A DNA stretch of 5,041 bases from an uncultured Campylobacter sp. (GTDB taxonomy: Bacteria; Campylobacterota; Campylobacteria; Campylobacterales; Campylobacteraceae), in assembly GCA_938046705.1 (NCBI GenBank), contig CALIWP010000151.1, positions 1-5,041 of the forward strand, read 5' to 3'. Of this stretch, positions 1 through 5,041 are shown in pieces. Position 1 is the stretch's first letter; each line of letters begins with the position of its first letter. The translations under genes were made by a program, and so were the position numbers. A model generated the notes under the pieces. It ran no database searches. It was not told the DNA's origin and saw only the letters and a list, made by a program, of their open reading frames with translations.

Positions 1-1587
1 GGTATGGCTCTAGGCGTACTAGGCGGTATCGGTCTTGTTATCTTGGTGTTTGCATTCGGTATGAAGCCAGGCAAACCAGCAGTAGACGTCATCCTAACGA
101 TCCTAGCCGTCGTCGTAGCTAGCTCTACGCTACAAGCAGCGGGTGGTCTTGACGTTATGCTTCAGATAGCAGAAAAAGCGCTAAGAAAAAACCCTAAATT
201 CGTCTGTATCCTAGCCCCTCTTTGCGGCTGGACGCTAACGGTTCTATGCGGCACCGGACACACGGTTTATACGCTGCTACCGATCATCTACGACGTATCT
301 ATCAAAAGCGGCATCCGTCCGGAAAGACCGCTGGCTGCTACCACTATCTCGTCTCAGCTAGCTATCATCGCTAGCCCGGTTTCGGTTGCGGGCGTATCTA
401 TGGTCGCCGTTTTGCTAGGTACCGGCACCGTTCATATCGACGGGTTTACCAGCTACGTAGATCTACTAAAAGTCACTATCCCGTCAACCTTTATCGGTAT
501 GCTTATCATAGGTACTTACTCGATCTTTAGAGGTAAAGACCTAGATAAAGACCCTGATTTCCAAGAGAGGATCAAAGACCCTGAGCAAAGAAAATATATC
601 TACGGCTCAGACGAATCTCACTCTCTAATCGGCGCAAAACTCCCTGCTAAACAGTGGAACGTGATGTGGATATTCCTAGCTACTATCGCTATCGTGGCGG
701 TTCTAGGCTACTATAAACAACTCCGCCCTAGCTGGACTAGCGACGTCCCTGGCAAATCTATCGAAATCGTAGTGGATAAAAAAGTAGTTAAAAACATCAC
801 CGTAAAAGACGGCCAAGTAGTATCTACTGTAACCGATAGCAAAATCGTCTCAGACGTAAAAGACAATAAAGTAAAAGACGCTACTAAATTTACGAACGTA
901 GAAGTCCTAGATAAAGACAAAAAAGTAACTCAAACTATCGTACTTCAAGACGGCAACGTAGTTATCACCAAAGAGGGTAAAACCGAAACCGTCGCAAACG
1001 CTAGCATCGTAGTAAAAGATACTATGAAAAAGACAGCGCCTCTAGGCATGGTCGATACGATCCAAATTTTCATGCTTTTAGCCGCGTCTATCATGATGAT
1101 CTACTCAGGCATCAAGGCTGCTAAGATCGCTCAAAACGAGATCTTCCACAGCGGTATGGTCGCGCTCGTAGCGATCTACGGCATCAGCTGGATGGCTGAT
1201 ACGATGTTCCACTCTCACATCGAGATGCTAAAAGGCTCGCTAGGAGAGGTGATGAGGGCCTATCCGTGGATGTATATCGTCGTAGGCATGCTAATTTCTA
1301 AGTTCCTAAACTCCCAAGCAGCAGCTGCTGCGACATTCGTACCGCTTGCAGTTCAGATCGGCGTGGATCCTGGCATCATCGTCGCGTTTGCTACGGCTTG
1401 CTACGGATACTTTATCCTTCCAACATATCCGAGCGACCTTGCTGCGATTCAGTTTGACCGCTCAGGCACGACAAAGATCGGCAAATACGTCATCAACCAC
1501 AGCTTTATCATCCCTGGTCTTATCGGCGTGTTTAGTTCGTGCGCAGTGGGTTGGGTGTTAGCTAACCTTTACGGATTTATAAAATAA
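1..1587 (+). CDS. dcuB: Anaerobic C4-dicarboxylate antiporter DcuB, 5'-truncated by the window edge
   Basis: This is an inner-membrane antiporter that exchanges external fumarate, malate or aspartate for succinate during anaerobic fumarate respiration. The reading frame is open from base 1. The ATG at base 4 is an internal Met: by comparison with remembered E. coli DcuB (446 aa), about 23 N-terminal residues are missing. With Met at base 4 as residue 1, family-typical stretches are [10 protein letters not shown] (7-16), [17 protein letters not shown] (82-98), IRPERPLAA (104-112), IIASPVSVA (121-129), FRGKDLDKD (175-183), NSQAAAAA (436-443), and [19 protein letters not shown] (472-490). GTGHTVYT and IIYDV favour DcuB over DcuA. 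About ten to twelve hydrophobic segments are visible. The oddity is an extra stretch of about 100 residues (245-345) between the transmembrane segment at 219-236 and the next at 351-369. It makes the whole protein about 550 aa. The promoter and start are not in view. Confidence 0.95.
   Translation, partial: GMALGVLGGIGLVILVFAFGMKPGKPAVDVILTILAVVVASSTLQAAGGLDVMLQIAEKALRKNPKFVCILAPLCGWTLTVLCGTGHTVYTLLPIIYDVSIKSGIRPERPLAATTISSQLAIIASPVSVAGVSMVAVLLGTGTVHIDGFTSYVDLLKVTIPSTFIGMLIIGTYSIFRGKDLDKDPDFQERIKDPEQRKYIYGSDESHSLIGAKLPAKQWNVMWIFLATIAIVAVLGYYKQLRPSWTSDVPGKSIEIVVDKKVVKNITVKDGQVVSTVTDSKIVSDVKDNKVKDATKFTNVEVLDKDKKVTQTIVLQDGNVVITKEGKTETVANASIVVKDTMKKTAPLGMVDTIQIFMLLAASIMMIYSGIKAAKIAQNEIFHSGMVALVAIYGISWMADTMFHSHIEMLKGSLGEVMRAYPWMYIVVGMLISKFLNSQAAAAATFVPLAVQIGVDPGIIVAFATACYGYFILPTYPSDLAAIQFDRSGTTKIGKYVINHSFIIPGLIGVFSSCAVGWVLANLYGFIK
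736..1038 (+). other. DcuB insertion: charged, valine-rich extramembrane domain
   Basis: This in-frame block of about 100 residues (245-345 of the visible protein) sits between LRPSW and [14 protein letters not shown]. In E. coli DcuB, as I recall it, only about three residues separate the equivalent LRPSF and PLSMV. The block alternates Val/Ile with Lys/Asp/Thr, has roughly one charged residue in three, one Phe and no Cys. This suggests soluble beta-strand structure rather than membrane helices. A charged, presumably cytoplasmic loop (175-218) precedes the previous transmembrane segment, so simple alternation would put the insertion in the periplasm; that is inference. The flanking transporter sequence stays in frame and well conserved, so this is not a frameshift. 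Confidence 0.8.
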
Positions 1588-1593
1588 TCTTGC

Positions 1594-1632
1594 CTTGCGA
1601 GACTTGCTTAGGCTCGTCTCGCGAGCGCTTTT
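1594..1632 (+). terminator. Probable intrinsic terminator of dcuB
   Basis: Seven bases after the dcuB stop codon, CTTGCGAGAC (1594-1603) can pair with GTCTCGCGAG (1616-1625). This gives a 10-bp stem with one G-U pair around a 12-base loop. A short TTTT run (1629-1632) follows three bases later. The stem is strong but the T run is short and offset. Its 3' arm is also shared with the larger palindrome at 1619-1721, so termination here is likely but not certain. Confidence 0.5.
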
Positions 1633-1721
1633 GAGAGAGATTTGAAATTTTAAGTCTGCGGCAGACTACTTGTCTAACCTTGACTTAAAATTTCTGCACA
1701 ACTCTCAAAATCATCTCGCGA
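1619..1721. repeat. Nested composite inverted repeat downstream of dcuB
   Basis: Three arm pairs are nested in order. TCGCGAG (1619-1625) pairs with CTCGCGA (1715-1721). TTTTGAGAG (1629-1637) pairs with CTCTCAAAA (1702-1710). GAAATTTTAAGTC (1644-1656) pairs with GACTTAAAATTTC (1682-1694). All three pairs match exactly, separated by short unpaired bulges. A small hairpin, GTCTG-CGG-CAGAC (1654-1666), lies at the centre and competes with the innermost arm. The result is an imperfect palindrome of about 103 bases just after the gene. It could be an intergenic repeat unit, a remnant of a small non-autonomous element, or an RNA 3'-end structure. Confidence 0.75.
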
Positions 1722-1793
1722 TACTTCGCCTTATCGTTTTATGTTCAAATTTGAGTCACCGAGACCTGCATCTTGAAAATGCTAAATTTAAAC

Positions 1794-1808
1794 CTGCGCA
1801 TAGCGCAG
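1794..1808. repeat. Short perfect hairpin
   Basis: CTGCGC (1794-1799) and GCGCAG (1803-1808) form a 6-bp stem with a three-base ATA loop. No T run follows on either strand, so it does not look like a terminator. It lies within the inverted-end segment and may be one stem of a larger folded RNA. Confidence 0.5.
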
Positions 1809-1841
1809 CAACTTCTCACGTGCAGTGGGGTTAGAGAGGGC

Positions 1842-1893
1842 TTGGGAGAGGAAGGGGCGACGCTTCGTAAGTAGAACCCCCTTCCTCTCCCAA
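1842..1893. repeat. Perfect 16-bp G/C-rich hairpin
   Basis: TTGGGAGAGGAAGGGG (1842-1857) is exactly complementary to CCCCTTCCTCTCCCAA (1878-1893), with a 20-base loop. One arm is almost pure purine and the other almost pure pyrimidine. Neither side has a T run, so it is not a standard intrinsic terminator. Part of the left arm (1850-1858) can alternatively pair for 9 bp with GCCCCTTCC at 1972-1980. The function is unknown; it could be a structured RNA stem or a repeat-element core. Confidence 0.8.
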
Positions 1894-1922
1894 AGAAAAG
1901 AGAAAGGCGGATATAAAAGGGA

Positions 1923-1962
1923 GCTCTTTTGCTTCGCTACGCTCGCAACTGCAAAGCAGAGC
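1923..1962. repeat. Imperfect hairpin
   Basis: GCTCT (1923-1927) pairs with AGAGC (1958-1962). GCTTCGC (1931-1937) pairs with GCAAAGC (1951-1957) with one mismatch. A three-base bulge separates the stems and the loop is 13 bases. It follows the 16-bp hairpin within the same segment and could be the second stem of one folded transcript. Confidence 0.45.
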
Positions 1963-2118
1963 GTAATTCAAGCCCCTTCCCCCTTAACAAAAAAGATTGA
2001 CTTGCACAAAAAGTTTAATTTATAACTCTAAATTTGACTAATTCAAATTTGGCACCTTAAAAGCGCAGGTCTCGGTGCGTCAAATTTGGATTCAAGATTA
2101 TTCAAATTCGGTTTCGTT

Positions 2119-2142
2119 GCAAATCTACGGTGAGCGATTTGC
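2119..2142. repeat. 7-bp perfect hairpin in the tsaD upstream region
   Basis: GCAAATC (2119-2125) is complementary to GATTTGC (2136-2142) around a 10-base loop. It lies upstream of the probable tsaD promoter. No T run follows, so a terminator role is weak; a protein-binding dyad is possible. Confidence 0.4.
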
Positions 2143-2182
2143 GCGTGTATTTTACCGCCTTTGTCAAAAACCGGGGCGAATT

Positions 2183-2188
2183 TATAAC
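2183..2188 (+). promoter_or_regulatory. Candidate -10 element for tsaD
   Basis: TATAAC in an AT-rich run (GAATTTATAACC) lies 49 bases before the tsaD start codon, predicting a leader of about 40 bases. Campylobacter vegetative promoters are known for a strong -10 box and a poorly conserved -35, so the lack of a clear -35 is not decisive. The element sits inside the inverted repeat at 2149-2212. This is inference from one hexamer. Confidence 0.3.
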
Positions 2189-2220
2189 CGCGAAAGCAAA
2201 AAGCGGTAAAATGCGCTAAA

Positions 2221-2227
2221 AAAGGAA
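2221..2227 (+). promoter_or_regulatory. Ribosome binding site of tsaD
   Basis: AAAGGAA, with 10 bases between it and the ATG at 2238, is the only purine-rich Shine-Dalgarno-like site near the N-terminus. It supports this ATG even though the protein then carries about a dozen residues before the conserved GIESS motif. Confidence 0.6.
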
Positions 2228-2237
2228 AATCAATAAA

Positions 2238-3272
2238 ATGAGCGAAAATTTACGAAATAGCGGCGCTGGCGGGCTGATTTTGGGTATAGAAAGCAGCTGT
2301 GACGATAGCTCGGTTGCTCTGCTAGACATAGAAACGCTGGAGCTAAAATTTCACAAAAAAATATCGCAAGATGCCGAGCATTGCGCATTTGGCGGAGTGG
2401 TTCCGGAGCTAGCCGCGCGCTTGCATACGGCTGCGCTACCTAAAATTTTAGAGCAGATCAAGCCCGAGTTACCGCGCGTAAAAGCCGTCGCTGTCACGAA
2501 CGAGCCCGGGCTCTCCGTGAGCCTAGTGGGCGGCGTCGCGATGGCAAAGGCGCTCGCCTCGTCGCTGCGCGTGCCGCTAATCGCCGTAAATCACCTCGCC
2601 GGGCACGTGTATTCGCTATTTTTGTCGCAGGAGGCGCGGCTGCCTGCGGGCGTGCTGCTCGTTAGCGGCGGGCACACGATGGTGCTAGATATCGGCGCGG
2701 ACGGGGCCGTGAGCGTGCTGGCCGCGACGATGGACGATAGCTTCGGCGAGAGCTTTGACAAGGTCGCAAAGATGCTGGGGCTGGGGTATCCTGGCGGCGT
2801 AGCGGTCGAAAAGGCGGCAAAGAGCGGGCGCGAGAGGTTTAAATTTACCGTGCCGCTGCTTGGCGACGCGCGCACGGCGTATAGCTTCTCGGGGCTAAAA
2901 AATCAGGTCCGCGTCGAAACCGAAAAGCTCGCCGAAAGCGGAAATCTGGGCGCGCAGGATGTCGCGGATATCTGCTTTGCCTTTGAAAATACGGCTTGCA
3001 AGCATATTTTAAACAAGCTAGAAAAGATCTTTGCCCAGCGTAAATTTGAGCGTTTCGGCGTCGTGGGCGGAGCGAGCGCGAACCTAAATTTGCGCTCCCG
3101 CCTAAAGGCTCTATGCGATAAATACGGCTGCGAGCTCATCTGCGCGCCGCTAGAGTTTTGCTCCGATAACGCCGCTATGATCGCGCGCGCGGGACGCGAA
3201 AAGTACCTGCGCGGCGAGTTTGCGGGGCTTGATTTGCAGGCTAGTCCGAGAAGCGAGCTAACGAGGATTTAG
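2238..3272 (+). CDS. tsaD: tRNA N6-adenosine threonylcarbamoyltransferase TsaD (Gcp/YgjD/Kae1 family)
   Basis: This is the cytoplasmic enzyme that transfers the threonylcarbamoyl group from threonylcarbamoyl-AMP to A37 of ANN-decoding tRNAs, acting with TsaB, TsaE and TsaC (none encoded here). Its 344 residues are close to the family norm (E. coli 337). Visible ASKHA-fold motifs are GIESSCDDSS (16-25), FGGVVPELAAR (51-61), the metal-binding NHLAGH with H119 and H123, SGGHT (143-147), DDSFGESFDKVAKMLGL (166-182), YPGG (184-187), FSGLKN (217-222), VVGGASAN (275-282), and CSDNAAMIA (308-316), in which D310 should be the third metal ligand. All expected catalytic features are present. About 12 residues precede the usual start near LILGIESS; the AAAGGAA site favours the longer form. 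The gene is visibly more GC-rich than dcuB. It appears monocistronic, with its own leader and terminator. Confidence 0.96.
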   Translation: MSENLRNSGAGGLILGIESSCDDSSVALLDIETLELKFHKKISQDAEHCAFGGVVPELAARLHTAALPKILEQIKPELPRVKAVAVTNEPGLSVSLVGGVAMAKALASSLRVPLIAVNHLAGHVYSLFLSQEARLPAGVLLVSGGHTMVLDIGADGAVSVLAATMDDSFGESFDKVAKMLGLGYPGGVAVEKAAKSGRERFKFTVPLLGDARTAYSFSGLKNQVRVETEKLAESGNLGAQDVADICFAFENTACKHILNKLEKIFAQRKFERFGVVGGASANLNLRSRLKALCDKYGCELICAPLEFCSDNAAMIARAGREKYLRGEFAGLDLQASPRSELTRI

Positions 3273-3301
3273 ATTTGGCTTTTGGCTGAAATTTGCTTTT
3301 T

Positions 3302-3341
3302 AGCTCAAATTTGGCGATTATTACCCCAAATTTAGCTTTTT
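3302..3341 (+). terminator. Intrinsic terminator of tsaD
   Basis: Thirty bases after the tsaD stop, AGCT-C-AAATTTGG (3302-3314) pairs with CCAAATTTAGCT (3326-3337). This is a 12-bp stem with one bulged C and an 11-base loop, followed directly by a T run to 3341. The orientation serves the + strand only; read on the other strand the tail is A-rich. The stem is built from the AAATTTG word common in this DNA. Confidence 0.65.
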
Positions 3342-3383
3342 GTGGCGCTGTTGCGAGCAGGCGAGTATAAAGCACGGCAAATC

Positions 3384-3419
3384 TAAATTTGGCGCGATGA
3401 GTTAAAAGCGCCAAATTTA
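3384..3419 (-). terminator. Perfect 12-bp hairpin, possible terminator of the convergent membrane-protein gene
   Basis: TAAATTTGGCGC (3384-3395) is exactly complementary to GCGCCAAATTTA (3408-3419) around a 12-base loop. It begins 20 bases past the stop codon of the minus-strand gene, the right place for its terminator. The run after the stem on that strand (GATTTGCC) is a poor U tract, so terminator function is uncertain. The stem shares AAATTTGG/CCAAATTT with the tsaD terminator, so arms of the two hairpins could cross-pair. Confidence 0.45.
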
Positions 3420-3439
3420 TAGAATCTAAAATCGTTTCG

Positions 3440-3970
3440 CTAAAAAAATACCGCGACAATCGCCGCAAACGCTAAGACTGAATAAATTAAGATTTTGACT
3501 ATGCTTGTTTTTGCGCCGGCTTTTCGCTCGTAAAATACGCTTAATTTGTATTCTGAGCTCTTAAGCGTGCGCCATGCCGCAAAAATCGCCATCACCAAAA
3601 GTAACGAGCAAAATTCTCGCGACGGCAAGCCTCTAAAATCCTCCAAAAATAAAATAGTCGCAAGAAGCGTCGCCAAGCAAAACAGCATAAAAAATATCCA
3701 GCTCAAAGCGAAGAAAAATACGGCGTCCATTTTGCAATCTATGCCGTGATTTTTATATGCTGCGACCCTAAAGCCGATATAAACGGCAAGCAATGCGCAA
3801 GATAGTATCGTGAGCGGGTTAAATAGCGCAGAAAGCGTCATTTGGCTCGTCTCTGCGCCCAAGATAGACGCCATGGGCGCAAAAGTAACGAAGGCGCAAA
3901 AGTAAAAAAGGATAAATAAAATTCTAGCCTGGAAAATGACGCTAAGAACTGATTTTATGATTTTTAACAA
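3440..3970 (-). CDS. Unrecognised five-segment integral membrane protein
   Basis: This is a 176-residue protein that I cannot assign to a family. It is strongly hydrophobic, with probable membrane segments near residues 11-37, 52-71, 83-110, 119-133 and 157-176. Short basic or mixed stretches lie between them (for example KNHGIDCK at 73-80, and 134-156, which is rich in Lys, Arg and Glu). It ends in AVFF immediately after the last hydrophobic segment. No catalytic motif is visible. The start codon is TTG at 3970; AAAGGA lies at good spacing just upstream, and the next in-frame Met (residue 33) would remove the first hydrophobic segment. The gene converges on tsaD and lies 171 bases downstream of cysQ on the same strand, far enough to have its own promoter. 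Composition is similar to its neighbours. A real gene is likely; its function is unknown. Confidence 0.75.
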   Translation of the reverse strand: MLKIIKSVLSVIFQARILFILFYFCAFVTFAPMASILGAETSQMTLSALFNPLTILSCALLAVYIGFRVAAYKNHGIDCKMDAVFFFALSWIFFMLFCLATLLATILFLEDFRGLPSREFCSLLLVMAIFAAWRTLKSSEYKLSVFYERKAGAKTSIVKILIYSVLAFAAIVAVFF

Positions 3971-3973
3971 TTG

Positions 3974-3980
3974 TTTCCTT
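3974..3980 (-). promoter_or_regulatory. Ribosome binding site that decides a TTG start
   Basis: Read on the minus strand, AAAGGAAACAA precedes the TTG at 3970. The AAGGA core is about six bases from the start codon, which is near-optimal spacing. No ATG or GTG in this frame has comparable support, so TTG is the best start for the membrane-protein gene. Confidence 0.65.
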
Positions 3981-4085
3981 TAAACGTTTGGCGACTTAGG
4001 GCTTGAAATTTGACTACGATTTTAGCTAAATTTTAAATGAAATTTATCGACTCTCGTCTAGCGGGTCTTAAATTCGGCGTTGCTA

Positions 4086-4091
4086 TATAAT
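4086..4091 (+). promoter_or_regulatory. Consensus -10 hexamer TATAAT on the plus strand
   Basis: TGCTATATAATG at 4081-4092 contains a perfect TATAAT with a TG upstream of it, in the gap between two minus-strand genes. If used, it would start a transcript near 4098 running antisense into the 3' end of cysQ. A small GGCGA-G-TCGCC dyad followed by TTTT (4124-4138) lies just downstream. In AT-rich DNA such hexamers arise by chance, so this is only a candidate. Confidence 0.3.
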
Positions 4092-4141
4092 GTATTTACT
4101 TGAGCCGTTTAAATTTGAAATGCGGCGAGTCGCCTTTTGGT

Positions 4142-5014
4142 TTATAAATTTATCTGCTTTATCGCTCGTAAAATTTCATCCTCGCGGGCTAAAAAATCCT
4201 TTGCGATAACGATAAATTCGTTATTTTTTAGCGAGGCTGCGTAGTAGATCGGCTCTTTTAGCGTCGCTAGATCGATCATCTTTGCGCCAGCCCCCGCAGC
4301 GATCATCTCGCCCGCAGCGTTGTCCCAGATAGAGCTTGGCGAGTAGCGCATATACGCACCCGCGAGATTTTCGGCGATGCGGCAGTATTTGATCGCCGAG
4401 CTTAGTCGCGCGATGTCAAAATTTAGAGCGGTCGCGAGCTTGCCGGCTGATACGTTTTTGCCGCGTTTACCGCTGATTATCGTTTGCGGCGCTCTCTCGT
4501 TTACGGCTAAAATTTGCGGGATAAACGCTCCGTTTTTATAAAGCTCTTTTTGTGTTTGCCCGCCCTTTGCCGCGCTATAAATTTCGCCGGTAACCGGCAC
4601 GTAGATAACGCCAAGAACGGGGCGAGCGTCCTCTATGAGCGCGATACATACGCAAAACTCGCCGCTACCTTCGATAAAATCCTTCGTGCCGTCTAGCGGA
4701 TCGATGAGCCAAAACGTCCGCGCGGACTCGACTAAAATCTTTTCCTCCGAGCAGATCGGGATTTGCGAGCTTTTTAGCGTTTCAAATATCGCGGCGTTTG
4801 CAGCAAGATCGGCTGAGGTCACGGGTGAATGATCGGTTTTTAAATTTACCTCGAAATCCCGGCCGTTTTTACCGCATACGCTTTCGCTCAAGGTCGAACG
4901 AGCTGCTAAAATCTCGTCGTCAAAGCCCTTGTGGGCGTAAAATTTCATTATCTCGTCGCCTGCTTTTGTGGCCGCAAGCTTGGCTAAGCGTAATAGTTCG
5001 TTTAAATTTTGCAT
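4142..5014 (-). CDS. cysQ: 3'(2'),5'-bisphosphate nucleotidase, CysQ type (inositol monophosphatase superfamily)
   Basis: This is a Mg-dependent, Li-sensitive-type phosphatase predicted to convert 3'-phosphoadenosine 5'-phosphate to AMP, relieving inhibition in sulfate assimilation and sparing RNA-degrading enzymes. Motifs are in family order: KTDHSPVTSADLAAN (59-73), the metal-ligand region SEE (89-91), WLIDPLDGTKDFI (102-114) with D105 and D108 as expected ligands, GEFCVCIALI (118-127), PVLGVIYVP (132-140), and WDNAAGEMIAAGAGA (230-244) with D231 as ligand. GTKDFI and the following GEF favour CysQ over SuhB-type inositol monophosphatases. Its 290 residues exceed E. coli CysQ (246 aa), partly because of about 22 extra residues near 30-52. 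The ATG at 5012-5014 has only a weak AAAAGAAACC site upstream; the rest of the leader and the promoter lie beyond the window. No cys pathway partner is adjacent. Confidence 0.92.
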   Translation of the reverse strand: MQNLNELLRLAKLAATKAGDEIMKFYAHKGFDDEILAARSTLSESVCGKNGRDFEVNLKTDHSPVTSADLAANAAIFETLKSSQIPICSEEKILVESARTFWLIDPLDGTKDFIEGSGEFCVCIALIEDARPVLGVIYVPVTGEIYSAAKGGQTQKELYKNGAFIPQILAVNERAPQTIISGKRGKNVSAGKLATALNFDIARLSSAIKYCRIAENLAGAYMRYSPSSIWDNAAGEMIAAGAGAKMIDLATLKEPIYYAASLKNNEFIVIAKDFLAREDEILRAIKQINL

Positions 5015-5041
5015 TTTGGTTTCTTTTTGCTGTATTTTTAA

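Larger units (their letters stand above)
1744..2090. repeat. Segment of about 347 bases bounded by inverted 26-base copies (element-like)
   Basis: The 26 bases at 1744-1769 reappear in reverse complement at 2065-2090 with three mismatches. The core CACCGAGACCTGC (1757-1769) is exact against GCAGGTCTCGGTG (2065-2077). Weaker similarity continues inwards for about 20 bases on each side (1770-1789 against 2045-2064), ending in AAATTT. I see no clear target-site duplication outside the arms and no transposase inside. A decayed miniature inverted-repeat element or a paired intergenic repeat is plausible. Nothing in the sequence proves mobility. Confidence 0.6.
1588..2237. other. 650-base dcuB-tsaD spacer without a credible gene
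   Basis: No frame here has both a ribosome site and protein-like composition. The only longer open frame (GTG at 1825, 66 codons) runs through hairpin arms and low-complexity purine- and pyrimidine-rich DNA, and is best read as spurious. The spacer instead holds stacked inverted repeats, listed separately: a terminator hairpin, a nested palindrome, a segment of about 347 bases with inverted ends, and the tsaD leader. Base composition changes sharply: G/C-rich tracts at 1827-1890 and 1971-1983 lie inside AT-rich AAATTTG-bearing flanks. This suggests an acquired or structured-RNA segment. Confidence 0.7.

Noticed and set aside
4..6. ATG at base 4 as the start of dcuB
   Set aside because: The frame is open upstream to base 1. 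Alignment with known DcuB puts this Met about 24 residues into the protein, and there is no room for a ribosome site.
711..920. A minus-strand open frame opposite the DcuB insertion
   Set aside because: The plus frame continues through with conserved transporter sequence on both sides. The antisense product is a Ser/Thr-rich by-product of the Lys/Asp/Val codons.
1842..1893. The perfect 16-bp hairpin as an intrinsic terminator
   Set aside because: Neither side has a T run, and a better-placed terminator candidate lies directly after the dcuB stop.
1825..2025. A 66-codon open frame starting with GTG in the dcuB-tsaD spacer
   Set aside because: It has no ribosome site, runs straight through perfect hairpin arms, and its translation has the low-complexity look of a non-coding repeat. 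It is better explained as spurious.
2591..3139. Two minus-strand open frames inside tsaD (94 and 78 codons)
   Set aside because: They are shadows of GC-rich tsaD codons. The plus frame holds every TsaD motif, and the antisense translations have no family character.
3442..3448. Run of seven A on the plus strand (seven T in the gene) at the 3' end of the membrane-protein gene, as a phase-variation tract
   Set aside because: Slippage would only add a few residues (LAKRF or similar) after the last membrane segment. The tract is short and Campylobacter phase variation mostly uses poly-G/C.

Overview
The window looks like chromosomal DNA from a Campylobacter-type epsilonproteobacterium. Three things point that way: the recurrent AAATTTG/CAAATTT words in the intergenic DNA, the AAGGA-type ribosome sites in A-rich leaders, and the mix of a DcuB fumarate/succinate antiporter, TsaD and CysQ. 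The moderately GC-rich coding DNA, especially in tsaD, would fit the C. showae/rectus/curvus/concisus side of the genus better than C. jejuni. The species assignment is inference.

Layout. Bases 1-1587 (+) are the 3' part of dcuB, whose true start lies upstream of the window. Bases 1588-2237 are a 650-base stretch with no credible gene but a dense set of inverted repeats: a terminator-like hairpin, a nested composite palindrome, a roughly 347-base segment bounded by inverted 26-base copies, a perfect 16-bp hairpin inside it, and an inverted repeat around the probable tsaD promoter. Bases 2238-3272 (+) are tsaD, followed by a good intrinsic terminator. Bases 3440-3970 (-) encode a small multi-pass membrane protein that I do not recognise; it converges on tsaD and starts with TTG. 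Bases 4142-5014 (-) are a cysQ-like 3'(2'),5'-bisphosphate nucleotidase.

The four genes do not form one pathway. DcuB serves C4-dicarboxylate exchange and fumarate respiration, TsaD makes the t6A37 modification of tRNA, and CysQ recycles 3'-phosphoadenosine 5'-phosphate. Each appears to be its own transcription unit; cysQ and the membrane protein share a strand but are 171 bases apart.

The most unusual points are an insertion of about 100 residues in DcuB, rich in charged residues and valine and containing an internal duplication, and the structured 650-base dcuB-tsaD spacer. I found no CRISPR array, tRNA, rRNA, insertion sequence or recognisable defence system.
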